64,000 nt of DNA from NCBI RefSeq assembly GCF_002575655.3, contig NC_053041.3:376137054-376201053 (forward strand), in the 5' to 3' direction. The translations under genes were made by a program, and so were the position numbers. The first letter of the stretch is position 1, and each line of letters opens with the position of its first letter. Shown here piece after piece: positions 23,639 through 34,102 of this stretch. This DNA comes from Aegilops tauschii subsp. strangulata (lineage: Eukaryota > Streptophyta > Magnoliopsida > Poales > Poaceae). The notes beneath the pieces are model-generated. The model saw nothing but the letters and a program-made list of their open reading frames with translations, had not been told where the DNA came from and searched no databases.

Positions 23639-24496
23639 TCATATTGGCATCTTGACCACAAGCATAGCAAGCATCATCAAAAAGGGATATTTCAAGAGAA
23701 TCAACGAGATCATAACAATCTGATAGCAATCATCCTTCGGTAAGCACGAAGGGAAATTAAACAATGTATGAGTTGAAGAGTTACTCTCATTAGAAGGTGG
23801 GCACGGGCAGCTAATCCTCTCTTCCTCCTTTTGTTCTTCACTCTCCTTCTCATCTTTTTCATCCAATGAGCTCACAGTTTCATCAATTTCTTCTTCCATA
23901 GATTCCTGCATAATATTAGTCACTTCTTGGACAGCGGAGACTTTCTCAATAAATGCATCAATATCAGAATTGAATTCATAATTCTCATAGCAATATTTAA
24001 GGATAGCTAAATTTTCAGGTCTATAAACAGCATCATAAAGATTTTCAAACTCTTTGAACATAGATTCAATTTCATAAGCACCCATAAAAGCAACAAATTC
24101 TTCTATTTGTTCCACATCATAGTAATCATATATTCCTCTAGCATAAGAAGCCAATGTTTCATTATAATTAAATTTGCATGAGAAGGGAAGGTGTGGAGCC
24201 TTCATCCTAGAGCAACAAGTATAATCATATCTCAAGCATACTTGCCGAGCATACCACTTCAACATATAAATTTGATCCCATAATAGTTTCCCTTTTTGAG
24301 TCAAGCGATAATCCCTAAAGTATTCACGTTGGTCCAACGTGTCTCCCATTACATAATTGAATGAGGTTTTCTCAGGATTATCAAAATGGTACATAATATT
24401 TTTCACATAATGATCATCGAGGGTTTTAGGAGGTTCCCCATCTCCATGAGTAGCAAGTATACCTAATTTTTTTGGTATTATGTGTTCCATATCCAT
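23639..24496 (-). CDS. G3 gag-like protein, 285 residues
   Basis: Open minus-strand frame starting MDMEHIIPKKLGILATHGDG, about 90 bp downstream of the primer site, the normal place for gag. The start is the first ATG after the leader. The N-terminal half is rich in aromatic and charged residues (YHFDNPEKTSFNYVMGDTLD, WYARQVCLRYDY), and residues about 190-230 are strongly acidic (EEEIDETVSSLDEKDEKESE). No CCHC knuckle or protease motif is present. I infer a structural protein of a non-autonomous family by position and lack of other genes. I do not recognise a named domain. The last ~30 residues are hydrophobic and may be out of the original frame. Confidence 0.6.
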   Translation of the reverse strand: MDMEHIIPKKLGILATHGDGEPPKTLDDHYVKNIMYHFDNPEKTSFNYVMGDTLDQREYFRDYRLTQKGKLLWDQIYMLKWYARQVCLRYDYTCCSRMKAPHLPFSCKFNYNETLASYARGIYDYYDVEQIEEFVAFMGAYEIESMFKEFENLYDAVYRPENLAILKYCYENYEFNSDIDAFIEKVSAVQEVTNIMQESMEEEIDETVSSLDEKDEKESEEQKEEERISCPCPPSNESNSSTHTLFNFPSCLPKDDCYQIVMISLILLKYPFLMMLAMLVVKMPI

Positions 24497-24589
24497 AACT
24501 AAAGATAGAGAACAACTTAGAACAGCAAAAAATTACTTAGTGATAAAGCAAACAAGCACACATGAGAATATTCACCCCACGCTATTGCT

Positions 24590-24606
24590 CCCCGGCAACG
24601 GCGCCA
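24590..24606 (-). promoter_or_regulatory. G3 primer binding site
   Basis: Minus-strand tggcgccgttgccgggg, 11 bp inside the 5' LTR. This sequence is the standard primer site of many Triticeae Gypsy elements. Confidence 0.8.
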
Positions 24607-24617
24607 GAAAAAGGTCT

Positions 24618-26129
24618 TGATAACCCACAAGTATAGGGGATCAATTGTAGCCTCTTTCGATAAGTAAGAGTGTCGAACCCAACGAGGAGCTAAAGGCAGA
24701 ACAAATATTCCCTCAAGTTCTATCGACCACCGATACAACTCTACGCACGCTTGACGTTCGCTTTACCTAGAACAAGTATGAAACTAGAAGTACTTTGTAG
24801 GTGTTGTTGGATAGGTTTGTAAGAATATAAAGAGCACGTAAATAAAAAGTAGGGGCTATTTAGATGAAGGAGAAATAAAGTAAATATAGCGAGTGTGGAA
24901 AAGTGGTGGTAGGAGTTGCGAAATTGTCCCTAAGCAATTGACTACTTTACTAGACCGATAGCAAGTTTTATGTGGGAGAGGCCACTGCTAGCATGTCATC
25001 CCTGACTTGGAATTCCATGCACTTATGATTGGAACTATTAGCAAGCGTCTGCAACTACTAATGTTCATTAAGGTAAAACCCAACCATAGCATTAAGATAT
25101 ATTGGTCCCCCTTCAATCCCGTATGCATCAATTTCTATGCTAGGTTGAAGCTTCTGTCACTCTTGCCCTCCAATACATAGTCTTATCAACATACAACTAA
25201 CCCTATGGTGTGATCCACGCGCGCGATCATATGATGGGCACCAAAGGACAGCAACATAACCACAAGCAAATTAAATCAATCATAGCAATTCATCAACCAC
25301 CGATAGGACAACGAAAATCTACTCAGACATCATAGGATGGCAACACATCATTGGATAATAATATGAAGCATAAAGCACCATGTTCAAGTAGAGGGTACAG
25401 CGGGTTGCGGGAGAGTGGACCGCTGTAGATAGAGGGGGGAAGGTGATGGAGATGTTGGTGAAGATGGCGGAGGTGTTGGTGAAGATCGCGGTGATGATGA
25501 TGGTGGCCACGGCAGCGTTCCGGCGCCACCGAAAGAGAGGGGGAGAGGGGCCCCCTTCTTATTCTTCTTCCTTCACCTCCTCCCTAGATGGGAGAGGGGT
25601 TTCCCCTCTGGTCCATGGTCTCCATGGCGTGGGAGGGGCGAGAGCCCCTCCGAGATTGGATCTGTCTCTCTCTGTTTCTACGTTCTGGTATTCTGCCCTT
25701 TCACCGTTTCGTATATATATGGAGATCCGTAACTCCGATTGGATTGAAACCTTCGCCGAGATTTTTTTCTTCTGAAAATTAGCTTTCTTGCGGCCGAAGA
25801 AGAGCAGCAACCGCCTTACCGGTGGCCCACGAGGGTCAGGGGCGCGCCTGGGCGCGCCCCCTGCCTCGTGGCCACCTCGGGCACCGTCTCGCGTTGATTA
25901 TTCTTCCCATATTCTTCAAATATTCTCTGTCCGTTTTTATCCCGTTTGGATTCTGTTTGATATGGGGTTTCTGCGAAACATAAAACATGCAACATACAGG
26001 AACTGGCACTGGGCACTGGATCAATATGTTAGTCCCAAAAATAATATAAAAAGTTGCCAAAAGTATATGAAAGTTGTATAATATTGGCATGGAACAATAA
26101 AAAATTATAGATACGACGGAGACGTATCA
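24618..26129 (-). mobile_element. G3 5' LTR
   Basis: Matches 18671-20190 closely. Differences include an 8-bp CT-run loss near 25672, a 9-bp gain (ggcgcgcct) near 25843 and a loss of about 16 bp near 25920. The minus-strand ccatatatatacgaaac at about 25705-25722 is a likely TATA region. Confidence 0.95.
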
Positions 26130-26964
26130 CTTGGGATTGAGGTTTCCTCCACCTCTGATGCCTTTTTTATTTCTCAAGAAAAGTATATCCAGGATCTTCT
26201 TACTCGTGCGGCTCTTAGTGATGAGCGCATTGTTGAGACTCCTATGGAGCTCAATGTTCACCTTCGCGCTTCTGATGGTGAGCCCCTTTCTGATCCCACA
26301 CGTTATCGTCATCTTGTTTGGAGTCTTGTCTATCTCGCTGTCACTCGTCGAGATATCTCCTATCCTGTCCATATCTTGAGTCAGTTTGTTTCTTCTCCCA
26401 CTTCGGTACACTATAGTCACCTTCTTCGTGTACTACGATATCTTCGTGGCATGATCTCTCACCGTCTCTTCTTTCCGCGCTCCAGCTCGTTACAGCTCCA
26501 GGCCTATTCGGATGCTACGTGGGCTAGTGATCCTACGGATCGCCATTCACTTTCTGCTTACTGTGTTTTTCTTGGTGGTTCTCTCATTGCCTGGAAGACG
26601 AAGAAACAGACTGCAGTTTCCCGTTCGAGTGCAGAGGCCGAGTTGCGAGCTATGTCTCTTCTGACGGCAGAGGTGACTTGGTTACGATGGTTATTGGAGG
26701 ATTTTGGTGTTTTTATTACTACGCCTACCACCCTCTTGTCAGACAGCACAGGTGCTATCAGTATTGCGCGGGATCCCGTGAAGCATGAGCTTACCAAGCA
26801 TATTGGTGTTGATACTTCTTATGTGCGTGCTGCAGTGCAGGATCATGTTGTTGCTCTTCAGTATGTGCCTTCTGAGTTACAGCTAGCAGACTTCTTCACG
26901 AAGGCCCAGACTAGAGCGCAACATGGATTTCACCTTTCCAAACTCGGTGCTGTGGATCCACCAT

Positions 26965-26979
26965 GAGTTTGAGGGGGGG
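26965..26979 (+). promoter_or_regulatory. K1 polypurine tract
   Basis: gagtttgaggggggg directly before the right LTR of K1. Confidence 0.8.
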
Positions 26980-27117
26980 TGTTAGAGTTATATTAGTGAT
27001 GTCTTTTGGCCTTTTGCATTCTAGTCTCCTGGCATTGTCCTGTAGCCTTTTGGCATCCTCATGTATGTGTATATATGTTGGCTCTGGCGTCCTGATAATA
27101 CAAGTTGCATCATAACA
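26980..27117 (+). mobile_element. K1 3' LTR
   Basis: 138 bp, TGTTAGAGTTATATTAG to GCATCATAACA, followed by the ttttt duplication. Confidence 0.93.
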
Positions 27118-27190
27118 TTTTTAACGCTGGTACTGTTCATGCCCGGGCTCATCTCAACCCGGGAACCAAATCGCCCCTTTCATAAACAAT

Positions 27191-28090
27191 TCACTAATCT
27201 CAACTAAAGCTGTCATGCCAAATTTCTCATATTTTCAGCAATCACTTGATATGGCGATCAGGTAACGCAACAACAATCTGTAGAACATTATCTATCTCCT
27301 TAGACCATGCATAATAAAGCTACCAAGCATCGATAATGAAATGTATGTACAACCGCTCCTCCTAATTTTTTTCGTCTTTGTATGGTGTTTTTTTAATAGG
27401 AGAAATGGATTTAGTGGGTTTGGCGATGGGTTGGTTGCCCTAGTGTCTTTGTTCCCTTTTTTTCGATTCATGCAAGTCCTTTTATTTTTATCCGAATATA
27501 GCTTAATCTGCTTATTTCTTGGCTCTGTTTTTTGTTTTGCAAACTTTTTGATTCATACAAGTCCTTTTATATTTCTGCTTGTGGACCAGGCAAATATTTA
27601 TTTCATGTTTGTGTGTCAGAAGGACCGCTTTTTCTGGAACCATTTTTTTTATCATATGAATATGGATCATGGAAAGAGTGTGGCAAAAAAGTGAATAAAA
27701 GAATGGAATACAGGGTGAAATAGCTACCTAAGTGAAAGATACATTTCGCATCCATGTATGAAATTAAATTATTAGGTGACATTGGGAGGGAATGGGTTGC
27801 AAGAGTTCGATGGGGATTTTTTTAGTCAAATTGTCGGTTGATCGAACCAAACATTCAATGTTAGTTAAGTTAATTATGTCTGTCTAACCACGAAGAGAAC
27901 TACATACGTAGATTTTATTTTATTTTAAAGTTGAAGAACTCAATGGTGTCTCGCACTACAGAAAGTATATTATCTGTTCGAACTGACAGGGAAAAAAGAA
28001 AGGCACATTCTACCATTTAACATACCGACGGTTGAGTACATTGAAAAATAGATAGATGCAACACTCATGCCTGAGAAGTCTGTTCAGTAC
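27191..28090. other. Unassigned AT-rich DNA
   Basis: Nothing I can support. The 117-residue frame at 27341-27694 is Phe/Leu-rich from T-runs and has no domain. Confidence 0.45.
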
Positions 28091-28600
28091 AAAAGTGAGA
28101 TCACATCGCAAAAAGCATAAAATCCTAGTTGTTACAGTAACACAGGGTACATCTCTATTGAATTCAGCCAGCCGAAAGACTAATAGCTGAAACTTTAGGT
28201 GTTCACTGAATCAGACTAACCAAAAGATCTACATCTGAAGAAACACTGTCGTACTACACTTCCATCAATGCTGATAGATGCTGCAACGAACAAAGTCCTG
28301 TAAGTTAAATTGTGCCTCTGCTCAGCGGAGAAAAAGTAATTACGAAGAGCTAGAGAAGAATGTTTAGTAGAAAAGTGTGATCAGACTGCAAAAAACATGA
28401 AATCCTATTTATTGAATTCAGCCAACGTAAAGACTGATAACTGAAGCTTTAGGGACCCTCTGAATCAGACCAAGCAAAAGACCAACATCTGGAGAAACTC
28501 TTCTATCCACGCTGATAGATGATGCAACAAACAAAGTCCTGAAGTCAAATTGTGCCTATGGTCAGCAAAGAAAAAGTAATTATGAATAGCCAGAGAAGAA
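28091..28600. repeat. Diverged tandem duplication, period 280 bp
   Basis: Unit 1 (28091-28370) and unit 2 (28371-28600) share ordered blocks: aaaagtg.gatca, attgaattcagcca, aaagact.ata.ctgaa, ctgaatcaga, gctgatagat, caaagtcctg and gaaaaagtaattat/acgaa. Unit 2 lacks about 45 bp, including the text around gttacagtaacacagg. Function unknown. It lies next to the helicase fragment. Confidence 0.8.
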
Positions 28601-28648
28601 AAGCATGAGGTGAGATCGATAGATGTACATGTCTCCGGACACGAATTC

Positions 28649-28938
28649 CTATGCTACAGTGCACTGATAGGTATGACAATCAGAACAGCAATCTTCAGTT
28701 CTGCTCTCACCTTGCCAATTCTGGGCATACAAACGCTGTTGTCCATTATTAGTTCCAGCAATGACCTCTCCCTCGAATACTCTTTCATCAAGATTTCTCA
28801 CCATCAGTTGTTTTCCATTGCATAAACCAAGAGATTGATTCACATTTCTCAAAAACGTCACAGGTATACCAACTTTTCAACTTTTAAACCAATTTTATGC
28901 TTTGGAAAACTATTGATAGATATGAAATGCAAAAATTC
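28649..28938 (-). pseudogene. PIF1-type helicase fragment
   Basis: Minus-strand text gives EFLHFISINSFPKHKIGLKV, then after a frame break VGIPVTFLRNVNQSLGLCNG and an ..LDERVFEGEVIAGTN segment. This matches the conserved C-terminal part of PIF1-family DNA helicases of plants and Helitrons, around the L-K-V-G-x-P-V-x-L-L-R-N and GLCNGT motifs. The break is an exact 8-bp duplication (aaaagttg twice, plus strand 28870-28885). The text after an aag|gtgag donor-like site near 28712 no longer resembles the family and may be intron. The rest of the helicase is absent. It could be a Helitron remnant or a fragment of a cellular PIF1 gene. Confidence 0.8.
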
Positions 28939-29225
28939 CAGGGAAATAAATCTCGTATATCACTAAGCTCCTAGGGTAGAGGTGATCGATTTCGCTCGAT
29001 GCCCTCGATTTTTGACCCGGTCAGCCGCTCTGGGCCAACCCCTTTGGTCGGCGTGTGGGTGTGTGGGTCTGGGCTTTTCTGGTCAAGCCAGGCATCGTGC
29101 CGACTGGGAAGCGCAGCCCCCGTGGGATACGTGTTGCTCGGCTGCCTCCCCTCAGTTTTCGGTCGCCGTTGATGTTGCTGAGTCTGCTGCTGCTGCTGCG
29201 CTGGCTGGGGTGGGCTTTCGGCTGC
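28939..29225. other. Unique flank left of the tandem array
   Basis: GC-rich from 28980, with CTG repeats near 29187. It runs without a break into the first array unit but is not present in the other units, so 29225/29226 is the left edge of the duplicated segment. Confidence 0.5.
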
Positions 29226-29462
29226 CGTTGCTGGACCTAGGACTGTTGCTGCTGCTGCGCTTGCTGTTGAGGGGGCGGTCCGTGTGAGCGCTCCCATTAG
29301 TGGAGCTTCTCCGTGCGCCTATTTGTTGTCGTCGTTGGTTGTCCCATGCTGGACTACACCGACTCCTCCGCTCATGTACCTGCGCCGGAGAGATTTGTCG
29401 GCGTTCGTGCTCCATCCTTGGGGTTTTTGTCTAGACTACTCTGTCTTCCTCCCTCCGTTTGA

Positions 29463-29690
29463 CCAGCCTAGCACTCTGCTCATTCGATGTGCTCATGTTT
29501 ACTGCCGCACAACCTCGGCGAGGACTGGAGGAGGAGTTCCATGCCTGGGTCACGCACGTCACCGACGACCACCCCGGCAGCGAGGAGGGGGGATAAGGGC
29601 GCGTCCGAGCCCAACGGCACCCCACCATCGGGTCGGCCGACGGCCGCTTTGGCCAGTACCTCAAGATGTACATGGGCAAGGTAAACCCCC
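29463..29690 (+). pseudogene. Exon-like block of the array unit
   Basis: Text reading EEEFHAWVTHVTDDHPGSEE and, after a TAA, a segment ending FGQYLKMYMGK with a donor-like aag|gtaaa. Repeated at 51770-51925 and 55544-55700, and in part at 42030-42050. I do not recognise the protein. GC-rich composition and the splice-like edge suggest a captured gene fragment. Confidence 0.35.
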
Positions 29691-30830
29691 ATTTAATTTG
29701 TGCATCTGCAGATCTGCTATCGACACGGTTATGCTATTCCCTTTTATTGGACTCTACTTCGTGTGTTTAGTTTCACAATTTGGCTGTTAATAGATTAGCA
29801 AATTATAGGATCGAGAAGAGGGTTCTAGAGGGGGTGATTAGACCCTTAATAAGTAAACGCAGTAGATTTTAAGATTCTTCAAGTTAAGGTTGAGTTTATC
29901 ACATATTAAAGGGCACACAATACATTTTACATAAGCATAGCAAGAGTATAGGCAGCGGAAAAAGTAAAGCATGCAAGTGCAAGAATGTAAAAGAGATGGA
30001 AATTGGAATGAGCAAACGCAATGGAGACGCGGAGATTTTTGGCGTGGTTTCGATAGGTGGTGCTCTCATATGTCCACGTTGATGGAGACTTCAACTCATG
30101 AAGAGTAACGGTTGCACGAGTCCATGGAGGGCTCCACACACGAAGGGTCCACGAACAAGCAACCTTTTCTATTCCACCAGGGCTTACGTCCATGAAGGAC
30201 TAGCCTCACTCGGGTAGATCTTCACGAAGTAGGCGATCTCACTGCCCTTACAAACTCCTTGGTTCAACTCCACATGATCTTGGAGGTTCCCAAATGACAC
30301 CTGACCAATCTAGGGACATCACTCTTCAAAAAGTAATAGATGTTGTGTTGGTGATGAACTCCTTGCTCTTGTGCTTCAAATGATCGTCTCCTCAATACTC
30401 TCTCTCTCTCTCTCACACACACACAGATTTGGCTTGGGGTAGGAGAAGGATTGGAGTGGAAAGCAACTTGAAGAGGCTAGAAATCAAGGTTCAGATGGTA
30501 GGAATGAAATCTCTTGATCTCAACACATGAGCATGTGGTTCTCTCTCAGAAAATGAATGGTGAAAGTTGTGGTTCATTTTGATGGGTCTATTACTGAGTA
30601 AGAGGGGCTGGAGAGGGTACAAATAGCGTAAACATGAAATCCAATCGTTACACACTTTTGATCAAACTTGGTGGCACCGACTAGAATTCTCGGTTAGACC
30701 GACCTATGCAAAAGATAGGAACATTGGGGATCTCGGCGGGACCGACTAGATCATCTCGGTGAGACCAAAGTGCAATGGCAAAGGCTGAACCACGTTTCGG
30801 TAATTCCGATCAGTTTCACCCGGTGATTCC

Positions 30831-32348
30831 TGATACGTCCATTTTGCATCATGTTTACCTACTGTTATTTATAAAGTTTTTATACATAATAATGCTTTTT
30901 GGAGTAATTCTAATGCCTTTTCTCTCATAATATGCAAGGTTCACACAAAGAGGGAGAATTCCGGCAGCTGAAAATCTGGACCTGAAAAAGCTACGTCAGG
31001 CCACCTATTCTACAAAACGCCAAATGAGCTGAAACTTCACGAGGAATTTTTATGGAATAAATAAGAAATACTGGAGCAAATAACTACCGGAGGGGGGCCA
31101 CCTGGTGAGCACAAGACACCGTGGCGCGCCTGGCCCCCCAGGCGCGCCCTGTGGGTTGAGCTCGGCCCAACCCACCTCTGATGCCCATCTTCTGGTATAT
31201 AAGCCATTTTGACCTAGAAATAATAAGGGGAGGACTTTCGGGACGGAGCACCGCCGTCTCGAGGCGAAACTTGGGCAGGAGCACTTTTGACCTCCGGCGG
31301 AGCGATTCCGCCGGGGGAACTTCCCTCCCGGAGGGGGAAATCATCGTCATCATCATCACCAACAACTCACCCATCTTGGGGAGGGCAATCTCCATCAACA
31401 TCTTCAACATCACCATCTAATCTCAAACCCTACTTCATCTCTTGTGTTCAATCTTTGTACCAGAACTATAGATTGGTGCTTGTGGGTGACTAGTAGTGTT
31501 GATAACATCTTGTAGTTGATTACTATATGGTTTATTAGGTGGAAGATTATATGTTCAGATCCAATATGCTATTTAATACCCATCTGATCTTGAGCATGAT
31601 TATCGTTTGTGAGTAGTTACTTTTGTTCTTGAGGTCACGGGAGAAATCTTGTTGCAAGTAATCATGTGAACTTGATATGTGTACGATGTTTTGATAGTAT
31701 GTATGTTGTGATTCCCTTAATGGTGTCATGTGAACGTCGACTACATGACACTTCACCATATTTGGGCCTAAGGGAATGCATTGTGGGGTATTTATTAGAT
31801 GATGGGTTGCGAGAGTGATAGAAGCTTAGACCCTAGTTTATGCACTATTTCGTAAGGGACCAATTGGATCCAAAAGTTTAATGCTATAGTTAGAATTTAT
31901 TCTTAATACTTTTCTCGTAGTTGCGGATGCTTGCGAGGGGGTTAATCATAAGTAGGAGGTTTGTTCAAGTAAGAACAACACCTAAGCACCGATCCACCCA
32001 CATATCAAATTATCAAAGTAGCGAACACGAATCAAACCAACATGATGAAAGTGACTAGATGAAATTCCCGTGTGCCCTCAAGAACGCTTTGCTTATTATA
32101 AGAGACCGTTTTGGCCTGTCCTTTGCCTCAAAAGGATTGAGCCACCTTTCTGCACTTTTGTTACTATTACCGTTACTTGTTCGTTACAAATTATCTTGCT
32201 ATCAAACTACTCTGTTACTTACAATTTCAGCACTTGCAGACATCACCTTGCTAAAAACCACTAGTCATTTCCTTCTGCTCCTCATTGGGTTCGACAGTCT
32301 TACTTACCGAAAAGGCTACAATTGATCCCATATACTTGTGGGTCATCA
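30831..32348 (+). mobile_element. Gypsy 5' LTR in unit 1
   Basis: TGATACGTCCATTTTGCATC to GTGGGTCATCA, 1518 bp, same type as the G1 LTR. It keeps the canonical TG start, whereas the two later copies read TA. TATA-like ggtatataagcc near 31195. It ends inside the target duplication of the Angela element. Confidence 0.9.
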
Positions 32349-32349
32349 A

Positions 32350-34070
32350 TGTTGGGGATCGTAGCAGAAATTAAAATTTTCTACGCATCAGCAAGATCAA
32401 TCTATGGAGTTTACTAGCAACGAGAGGGGAGGAGTGCATCTACATACCCTTGTAGATCGCGAGCGGAAGCGTTCAAGAGAACGGGGTTGATGGAGTCGTA
32501 CTCGTCGTGATCCAAATCACCGATGATCCAAGCGCTGAACGGACGGCACCTCCGCGTTCAACACACGTACGGAGCGGTGACATCTCCCACGCCTTGATCC
32601 AGCAAGGAGGAGGGAGAGTTTGAGGAAGAAGGCTCCAATCGCAGCACGACGGCGTGGTGGTGGTGGAGTGACAGTTCTCCGGCAGGGCTTCGCCAAGCAC
32701 ACGCGGAGGAGGAGAGGTGTTGGGGAGGGGAGGGGCTGCGCCTTGGATGTCGTGCTGCAGCCCTCCCCTCACCCCTCTATTTATAGGGAGAAGGGGGAAG
32801 GGGGCCGGCCCCTCTAGATGAGATCTAGAGGGGGGCGGCGGCCAAGGGGGGAGGGAGCTTGCCCCCCAAGAAAGGGGGGCGCCCCCCCTAAAGGTTCCCC
32901 CCAAACCCTAGGCGCATGGGCCCTAGGGGGGTTGGCGCCCAGCCCACTAAGGGTTGGTTCCCTTCCACCTACAGCCCATAAGGCCCTCCGGGGCAGGTGG
33001 ACCCTCCCGGTGGACCCCCGGAACCCCCCGGTGGTCCTGGTACAATACCGGTATACCCCCGAATATTTCCGGTGACCGTATGGTGACTTCCCATATATAA
33101 ATCTTTACCTCCGGACCATTGCGGAACTCCTCGTGACGTCCGGGATATCATCCGGGACTCCGAACAACATTCGGTAATCACATACAAACCTTCCTTATAA
33201 CCCTAGCGTCATCGAACCTTAAGTGTGTAGACCCTACGGGTTCGGGAATCATGCAGACATGACCGAGACACCTCTCTAGCCAATAACCAACAGCGGGATC
33301 TGGATACCCATGTTGGCTCCCACATGTTCCATGATGATCTGATCGGATGAACCACGATGTCGAGGATTCAAGCAATCCCGTATACAATTCCCTTTGTCAA
33401 TCGATACTTTACTTGCCCGAGATTCAATCGTCGGTATCCCAATACCTCGTTCAATCTCGTTTCCCACAAGTCACTTTACTCGTTCCGTAATGCATGATCC
33501 CGTGACTAACTACTTAGTCACATTAAGCTCATTATGATGATGCAATACCGAGTGGGCCTAGAGATACCTCTCCGTCATACGGAGTGACAAATCCCAGTCT
33601 CGATCCGAGCCAACCCAACAGACACTTTTGGAGATACCTGCAGTGCACCTTTATAGCCACCCAGTTACGTTGTGACGTTTGGTAGACCCAAAGCATTCCT
33701 ACGGTATCCGGGAGTTGCACGATCTCATGGTCTAAGGAAATGATACTTGACATTAGAAAAGCTTTAGCAAACGAACTACACGACCTAGTGCTATGCTTAG
33801 GATTGGGTCATGTCCATCACATCATTCTCCTAATGATGTGATCCCGTTATCAATGACATCCAATGTCCATGGTCAGGAAACCGTAACCATCTATTGATCA
33901 ACGAGCTACTGAACTAGAGGCTCACTAGGGACATGTTATGGTCTATGTACTCACACATGTATTACGATTTCCGGATAACACAATTAAAGCATGAACAATA
34001 GACAATTATCATGAACAAGGAAATATAATAATAACCATTTTATTATTGCCTCTAGGGCATATTTTCAACA
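32350..34070 (-). mobile_element. Angela (minus) 3' LTR
   Basis: Plus-strand TGTTGGGGATCGTAGCAG to GGGCATATTTTCAACA. Open frames inside are not genes. Confidence 0.95.
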
Positions 34071-34086
34071 GTCTCCCACTTGCACT
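34071..34086 (-). promoter_or_regulatory. Angela (minus) polypurine tract
   Basis: Minus-strand agtgcaagtgggagac directly before the 3' LTR. Confidence 0.8.
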
Positions 34087-34102
34087 GGAGTCAATAATCT
34101 AG

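Larger units (their letters stand above)
18671..26129 (-). mobile_element. Gypsy-type element G3, pol-less, full length
   Basis: Two LTRs of 1520 and 1512 bp, 5-bp target duplication cttgg (18666-18670 and 26130-26134) that interrupts the K1 RT codons for YFLG, a primer site next to the right LTR and a polypurine tract next to the left LTR, so it reads right to left. The 4.4 kb interior codes only for a gag-like protein, with no protease, RT or integrase. I count about 30 substitutions between the LTRs by eye, roughly 2%. Confidence 0.95.
15509..26966 (+). pseudogene. K1 gag-pol remnant (interrupted by G3)
   Basis: Domains in order: aspartic protease WILDTGASFHMT (about 16258), integrase zinc finger HHRLGH...CLGCGLGK (about 16672-16790), integrase core with HSDVWGP and FRADSAGEY (16848-17060), RT with YVDD intact at 18555-18566, then after G3 the RT end and RNase H (SDATWASDPTDRHS, 26136-26966, one open frame). 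Lesions: TGA 16320-16322, TAG 17250-17252, loss of one base near 17497 and gain of one near 18010 that restores the frame. The ATG at 15509 reaches a stop after 19 codons, and no standard Copia capsid domain is visible between the leader and the protease. RT would copy element RNA and integrase would insert it, but this copy cannot. Confidence 0.9.
14784..27117 (+). mobile_element. Copia element K1 (short LTRs), split by G3
   Basis: LTRs of 137 and 138 bp at both ends, perfect 5-bp target duplication ttttt (14779-14783 and 27118-27122), iMet-type primer site after the left LTR, and a G-rich polypurine tract before the right LTR. Domain order protease, integrase, RT, RNase H identifies Copia. 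Without G3 and its duplicated cttgg the element is about 4.87 kb, a normal Copia length. LTRs differ at about 14 of 137 positions by eye, so the insertion is old relative to G3. Confidence 0.95.
14594..27181. mobile_element. Foldback MITE (M2), split by Copia K1
   Basis: The left arm (14594-14783) contains gagcccggtgaacagtaac and ataaaaatagaaaaatctg. The right arm (27123-27181) contains the inverted match gtactgttcatgcccgggct. The A-rich inner part of the left side also pairs with the text just left of K1 (ttttttggatttttttctat). Without K1 the element is about 250 bp. The likely 9-bp flanks aaaaacaat (14585-14593) and ataaacaat (27182-27190) differ at one base, compatible with a Mutator-type duplication. 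Arm chemistry resembles M1. Confidence 0.65.

Noticed and set aside
29284..29790. 168-residue frame in array unit 1
   Set aside because: The corresponding frames in the other units are shorter and broken, and the text lacks a domain. Only the shorter exon-like block is noted, with low confidence.
32473..32904. 143-residue Pro-rich frame, repeated at 39469-39900
   Set aside because: These are the GC-rich part of the two Angela LTRs, before and around the TATA box.
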